From: Mycobacterium sp.
Lineage (GTDB): Bacteria; Actinomycetota; Actinomycetes; Mycobacteriales; Mycobacteriaceae
DNA: 7,960 nt
Assembly: GCA_028706695.1 (NCBI GenBank)
Contig: JAQTVU010000082.1
Span: forward strand, 1-7,960
Direction: 5' to 3'
Below the pieces are notes generated by a model. The model was not told the origin of the DNA. It did not search any database and saw nothing but the letters and a program-made list of their open reading frames with translations. The translations under genes and the position numbers were made by a program. Positions 5,950 to 7,960 of this stretch are shown here, piece after piece. Numbering within the stretch: position 1 is the first letter of the stretch; every line of letters begins with the position of its first letter.

Positions 5950-7119
5950 ATGGCTGGCTGGGCCGGAGATCCGTCGTTCGATCTGTTCCAATTGCCCGAA
6001 GAGCACCGGGAGTTGCGGGCCGCGATCCGGGCGCTGGCGGAAAAGGAGATCGCTCCGCACGCCGCCGACGTGGACCAGAATTCGCGGTTCCCGCAGGAGG
6101 CCCTGGACGCGCTCAACGCGTCGGGGTTCAACGCGGTGCACGTGCCCGAAGAGTACGGCGGGCAGGGCGCGGATTCGGTGGCCGCCTGCATCGTCATCGA
6201 GGAGGTCGCCCGCGTCGACGCGTCGGCGTCGCTGATTCCGGCGGTGAACAAGCTGGGCACCATGGGGCTGATCCTGCGCGGCTCCGACGACCTGAAGAAG
6301 CAGGTGCTGCCGTCGATCGCCGACGGTTCGGCGATGGCGTCATATGCGCTGAGCGAGCGGGAGGCCGGCAGCGACGCGGCGGCGATGCGGACCCGCGCCA
6401 GGGCCGACGGGGACGACTGGATCCTCAACGGCGCCAAGTGCTGGATCACCAACGGCGGCAAGGCAACGTGGTACACCGTGATGGCGGTGACCGATCCGGA
6501 GCAGGGCTCCGGCGGCATCTCGTCGTTCATGGTGCACGCCGACGACGAGGGCTTCACCGTCGGGCCCAAGGAACGCAAGCTGGGCATCAAGGGTTCGCCG
6601 ACCACCGAGCTGTACTTCGAGAACTGCCGCATCCCGGGTGACCGGATCGTCGGTGAGCCCGGCACCGGGTTCAAGACCGCGCTGACCACCCTGGATCACA
6701 CGCGGCCAACGATCGGCGCCCAGGCGGTCGGCATCGCGCAGGGCGCGGTGGACGCCGCCATCGCCTACACCAAGGAGCGCAAGCAGTTCGGCCGCCCGAT
6801 CAGCGACAACCAAGGCGTGCAATTCATGCTCGCCGACATGGCGATGAAGGTAGAGGCCGCCCGGCTGATGGTCTACCAGGCGGCCGCCCGGGCGGAACGC
6901 GGCGAGGGCAACCTGGGCTTCATCTCGGCGGCCGCCAAGTGCTTCGCTTCCGACGTCGCCATGGAGGTCACCACCGACGCGGTGCAGCTCTTCGGCGGTT
7001 ACGGCTACACGCAGGACTTCCCGGTCGAGCGGATGATGCGCGACGCCAAGATCACGCAGATCTACGAGGGCACCAACCAGATTCAGCGCGTGGTGATGTC
7101 GCGGGCGTTGCTGCGCTGA
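5950..7119 (+). CDS. fadE25: Acyl-CoA dehydrogenase FadE25
   Basis: A 389-residue FAD-dependent acyl-CoA dehydrogenase forming the trans-2-enoyl-CoA in fatty-acid or branched-chain acyl-CoA breakdown; physiological substrate not determined by sequence. Signature 1 is ALSEREAGSDAAA (133-145), the flavin-contacting segment is WITNGGKATW (165-174), and signature 2 is QLFGGYGYTQDFPVERMMRD (346-365). The catalytic base is Glu373 in IYEGTNQIQR (371-380). The length equals the M. tuberculosis protein, and the N-terminus MAGWAGDPSFDLF matches it. The start at 5950 is fixed by AGGAGGTG. It is 19 bp from purE, so read-through from purK-purE is likely, and an internal promoter is possible at 5912-5917. 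It is the last gene of the conserved block. Confidence 0.96.
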   Translation: MAGWAGDPSFDLFQLPEEHRELRAAIRALAEKEIAPHAADVDQNSRFPQEALDALNASGFNAVHVPEEYGGQGADSVAACIVIEEVARVDASASLIPAVNKLGTMGLILRGSDDLKKQVLPSIADGSAMASYALSEREAGSDAAAMRTRARADGDDWILNGAKCWITNGGKATWYTVMAVTDPEQGSGGISSFMVHADDEGFTVGPKERKLGIKGSPTTELYFENCRIPGDRIVGEPGTGFKTALTTLDHTRPTIGAQAVGIAQGAVDAAIAYTKERKQFGRPISDNQGVQFMLADMAMKVEAARLMVYQAAARAERGEGNLGFISAAAKCFASDVAMEVTTDAVQLFGGYGYTQDFPVERMMRDAKITQIYEGTNQIQRVVMSRALLR

Positions 7120-7123
7120 CCCG

Positions 7124-7160
7124 GCGTCGGCGCGGCCGGTGTTTGGGAAAGCCCCGACGC
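7124..7160 (+). terminator. Possible hairpin terminator after fadE25
   Basis: GCGTCGG (7124-7130) pairs with CCGACGC (7154-7160) around a 23-base loop, starting 5 bases after the fadE25 stop. The loop can form a smaller inner stem. No T-tract follows, and in GC-rich DNA such pairs arise easily by chance. Confidence 0.3.
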
Positions 7161-7175
7161 GCCGCGGCCTGCCGC

Positions 7176-7339
7176 AGCTACGACCTGCACCCCGACGCCG
7201 ATGTCACCCGGTATGTCACCAGCCGGCGCACCTCGACGTGTTCACGAAGGCGGTCCGCCGGATCGACGAGTTCTTCGTCCAGGTGGCGCGGCTTCCGGGA
7301 ATTCGACCGCCCATGGCCCGGTGTGGCCAGCGTGGCCCC
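7176..7339 (+). pseudogene. Decayed, frameshifted coding remnant of unknown origin
   Basis: Three consecutive stretches have the high G/C third-position bias of real genes, but in alternating frames. SYDLHPDADVTRYVTS is at about 7176-7223. VFTKAVRRIDEFFVQVAR runs to about 7291 in a frame shifted by one base. FREFDRPWPGVASVA is at 7293-7337, back in the first frame. Read in sequence they make a plausible soluble protein segment broken by two indels. I do not recognise the family. No start codon with a ribosome binding site is visible. The alternative is chance bias in GC-rich spacer DNA, though the Phe/Asp/Glu-containing segments look protein-like. Confidence 0.35.
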
Positions 7340-7855
7340 AACCAACGGACGCCCGAGAAGGGCGGTGCCGCCGCACTAGTCCTCGCCACCGCCGTCGCCG
7401 CGACCGGCTACCTCCTGTCCCACCCGTCGTCCAAACAGGCGAGCGGGCTCACCGTGCTGCCCTTCAAAGGCATCGACTTCCGGCTCTCCCCGAGCGGGGT
7501 AGCGCTGGACAACGACGGCAACGTGTATGTGACCAGCGAAGGCATGTATGGCCGGGTGGTGAAGTTGGCGCCCGGCTCCAACACCTCCACCGTGCTGCCG
7601 TTCAACGGCCTCTACCAGCCGCAGGCATTGGCGGTGGACGGCGCGGGCACCGTGTATGTCACCGATTTCAACAACCGGGTGGTGGCGCTGGCCGCCGGGT
7701 CCAACAGGCAGACGGTGCTGCCCTTCGCCGGGCTCAACTACCCCGAGGGAGTCGTGGTGGACGCGCAGGGCAGCGTGTATGTGGCCGACCGGGGCAACAG
7801 CCGGGTGGTGAAGCTCGCGGCGGGCGCCCAGACTCAGACCCGATTCCGCGAGTAA
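7313..7855 (+). CDS. Truncated PknD-like membrane-anchored NHL-repeat sensor domain (no kinase)
   Basis: From ATG 7313 the frame gives 180 residues: a basic N-terminus, one hydrophobic anchor (AAALVLATAVAATGYLL, about 19-35), then three NHL blades. Each blade has TVLPF-x-G, a V-A-(V/L)-D turn and a (V)YV(T/A)-x-x-x-x-x-RVV(K/A)L-A-x-G core. GIDFRLSPSGVA, SEGMYGRVVKLA and FNGLYQPQ match, from memory, the first three blades of the six-bladed extracellular sensor of M. tuberculosis PknD (Rv0931c). There is no kinase domain upstream. The match ends at the start of blade four (AQTQT, about 7839), followed by RFRE and TAA. An in-frame GTG at 7139 would give 238 residues by adding the decayed stretch, and no good Shine-Dalgarno supports either start. 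Three blades cannot close a propeller alone, so this is probably a gene remnant, although the frame is intact. Its third-position G/C bias is like its neighbours. Confidence 0.65.
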   Translation: MARCGQRGPNQRTPEKGGAAALVLATAVAATGYLLSHPSSKQASGLTVLPFKGIDFRLSPSGVALDNDGNVYVTSEGMYGRVVKLAPGSNTSTVLPFNGLYQPQALAVDGAGTVYVTDFNNRVVALAAGSNRQTVLPFAGLNYPEGVVVDAQGSVYVADRGNSRVVKLAAGAQTQTRFRE

Positions 7856-7960
7856 GTGGCGTAGCGGGGGAATCGGTGTTGATCTTGGTTTGAAGGCTGG
7901 CCGTGTTGAGTGCGGACGCGTGTCAGTGCCCTGGGCCGCGTGGCGTCGGGTTGGGCGGTG
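7856..7960. other. Unassigned G+T-rich sequence at the window edge
   Basis: After the NHL homology ends, the plus strand becomes strongly biased: in 7861-7960 I count about 47 G, 25 T, 19 C and 9 A. No gene start, Shine-Dalgarno or known repeat end is recognised. A minus-strand frame is open from the right edge to TGA at 7836-7834 (about 41 codons, ending TYSRNRV) and could be the 3' end of a gene outside the window, but it lacks family motifs. Confidence 0.3.

Noticed and set aside
5199..6689. 496-codon minus-strand open frame opposite purE and fadE25
   Set aside because: Ser/Ala/Arg/Pro-rich antisense shadow of two well-supported genes, with no motif or start signal of its own.
7856..7960. 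End of a known insertion sequence or 13E12 repeat
   Set aside because: I could not recognise terminal inverted repeats, a target duplication or transposase/HNH motifs, so the idea stays a search suggestion rather than a call.

Overview
The window is a piece of chromosome from a high-GC mycobacterium, most likely a slow grower such as the Mycobacterium avium complex. Gene order and protein sequences match, from memory, the M. tuberculosis block Rv3282-Rv3274c (maf, accE5, accD5, birA, Rv3278c, Rv3277, purK, purE, fadE25). No database search was possible, so species-level placement is inference.

Left part, minus strand (1-1936): accD5, accE5 and the first 17 codons of maf are tightly packed, with stop and start codons overlapping at both junctions. 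accD5 and accE5 encode the carboxyltransferase and epsilon subunits of an acyl-CoA (propionyl-CoA) carboxylase. birA, the biotin ligase expected to biotinylate the carrier subunit of the same enzyme, is transcribed divergently from a 50-bp shared promoter region.

Middle part (1987-4040): birA is followed by an exact array of eight 10-bp units and then a two-pass membrane protein with a bacterial PH (DUF304) domain. A GtrA-family membrane protein runs on the opposite strand, and its 3' end overlaps that of the PH gene by 61 bp. Four genes here (accD5, birA, the PH gene, gtrA) have a TANNNT -10 motif 8-9 bases before the start codon, the layout of mycobacterial leaderless transcription.

Right part, plus strand (4138-7119): purK and purE overlap by ATGA, and fadE25 follows 19 bp later with a strong Shine-Dalgarno. 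purK and purE carry out the AIR-to-CAIR step of purine synthesis, and fadE25 encodes an acyl-CoA dehydrogenase. purK carries an in-frame 30-bp duplication. A perfect 12-bp palindrome near the purE stop overlaps a possible fadE25 promoter.

Far right (7120-7960): conserved order breaks down. There is a stretch that looks coding in alternating frames (a decayed gene), then an open frame matching the membrane anchor and first three of six NHL blades of the PknD receptor-kinase sensor, without the kinase. It stops abruptly at the fourth blade, and an unexplained G+T-rich sequence runs to the window edge. This looks like a rearrangement junction. I found no convincing new multi-gene system. The best leads are the promoter-adjacent 10-bp array and this broken right end.
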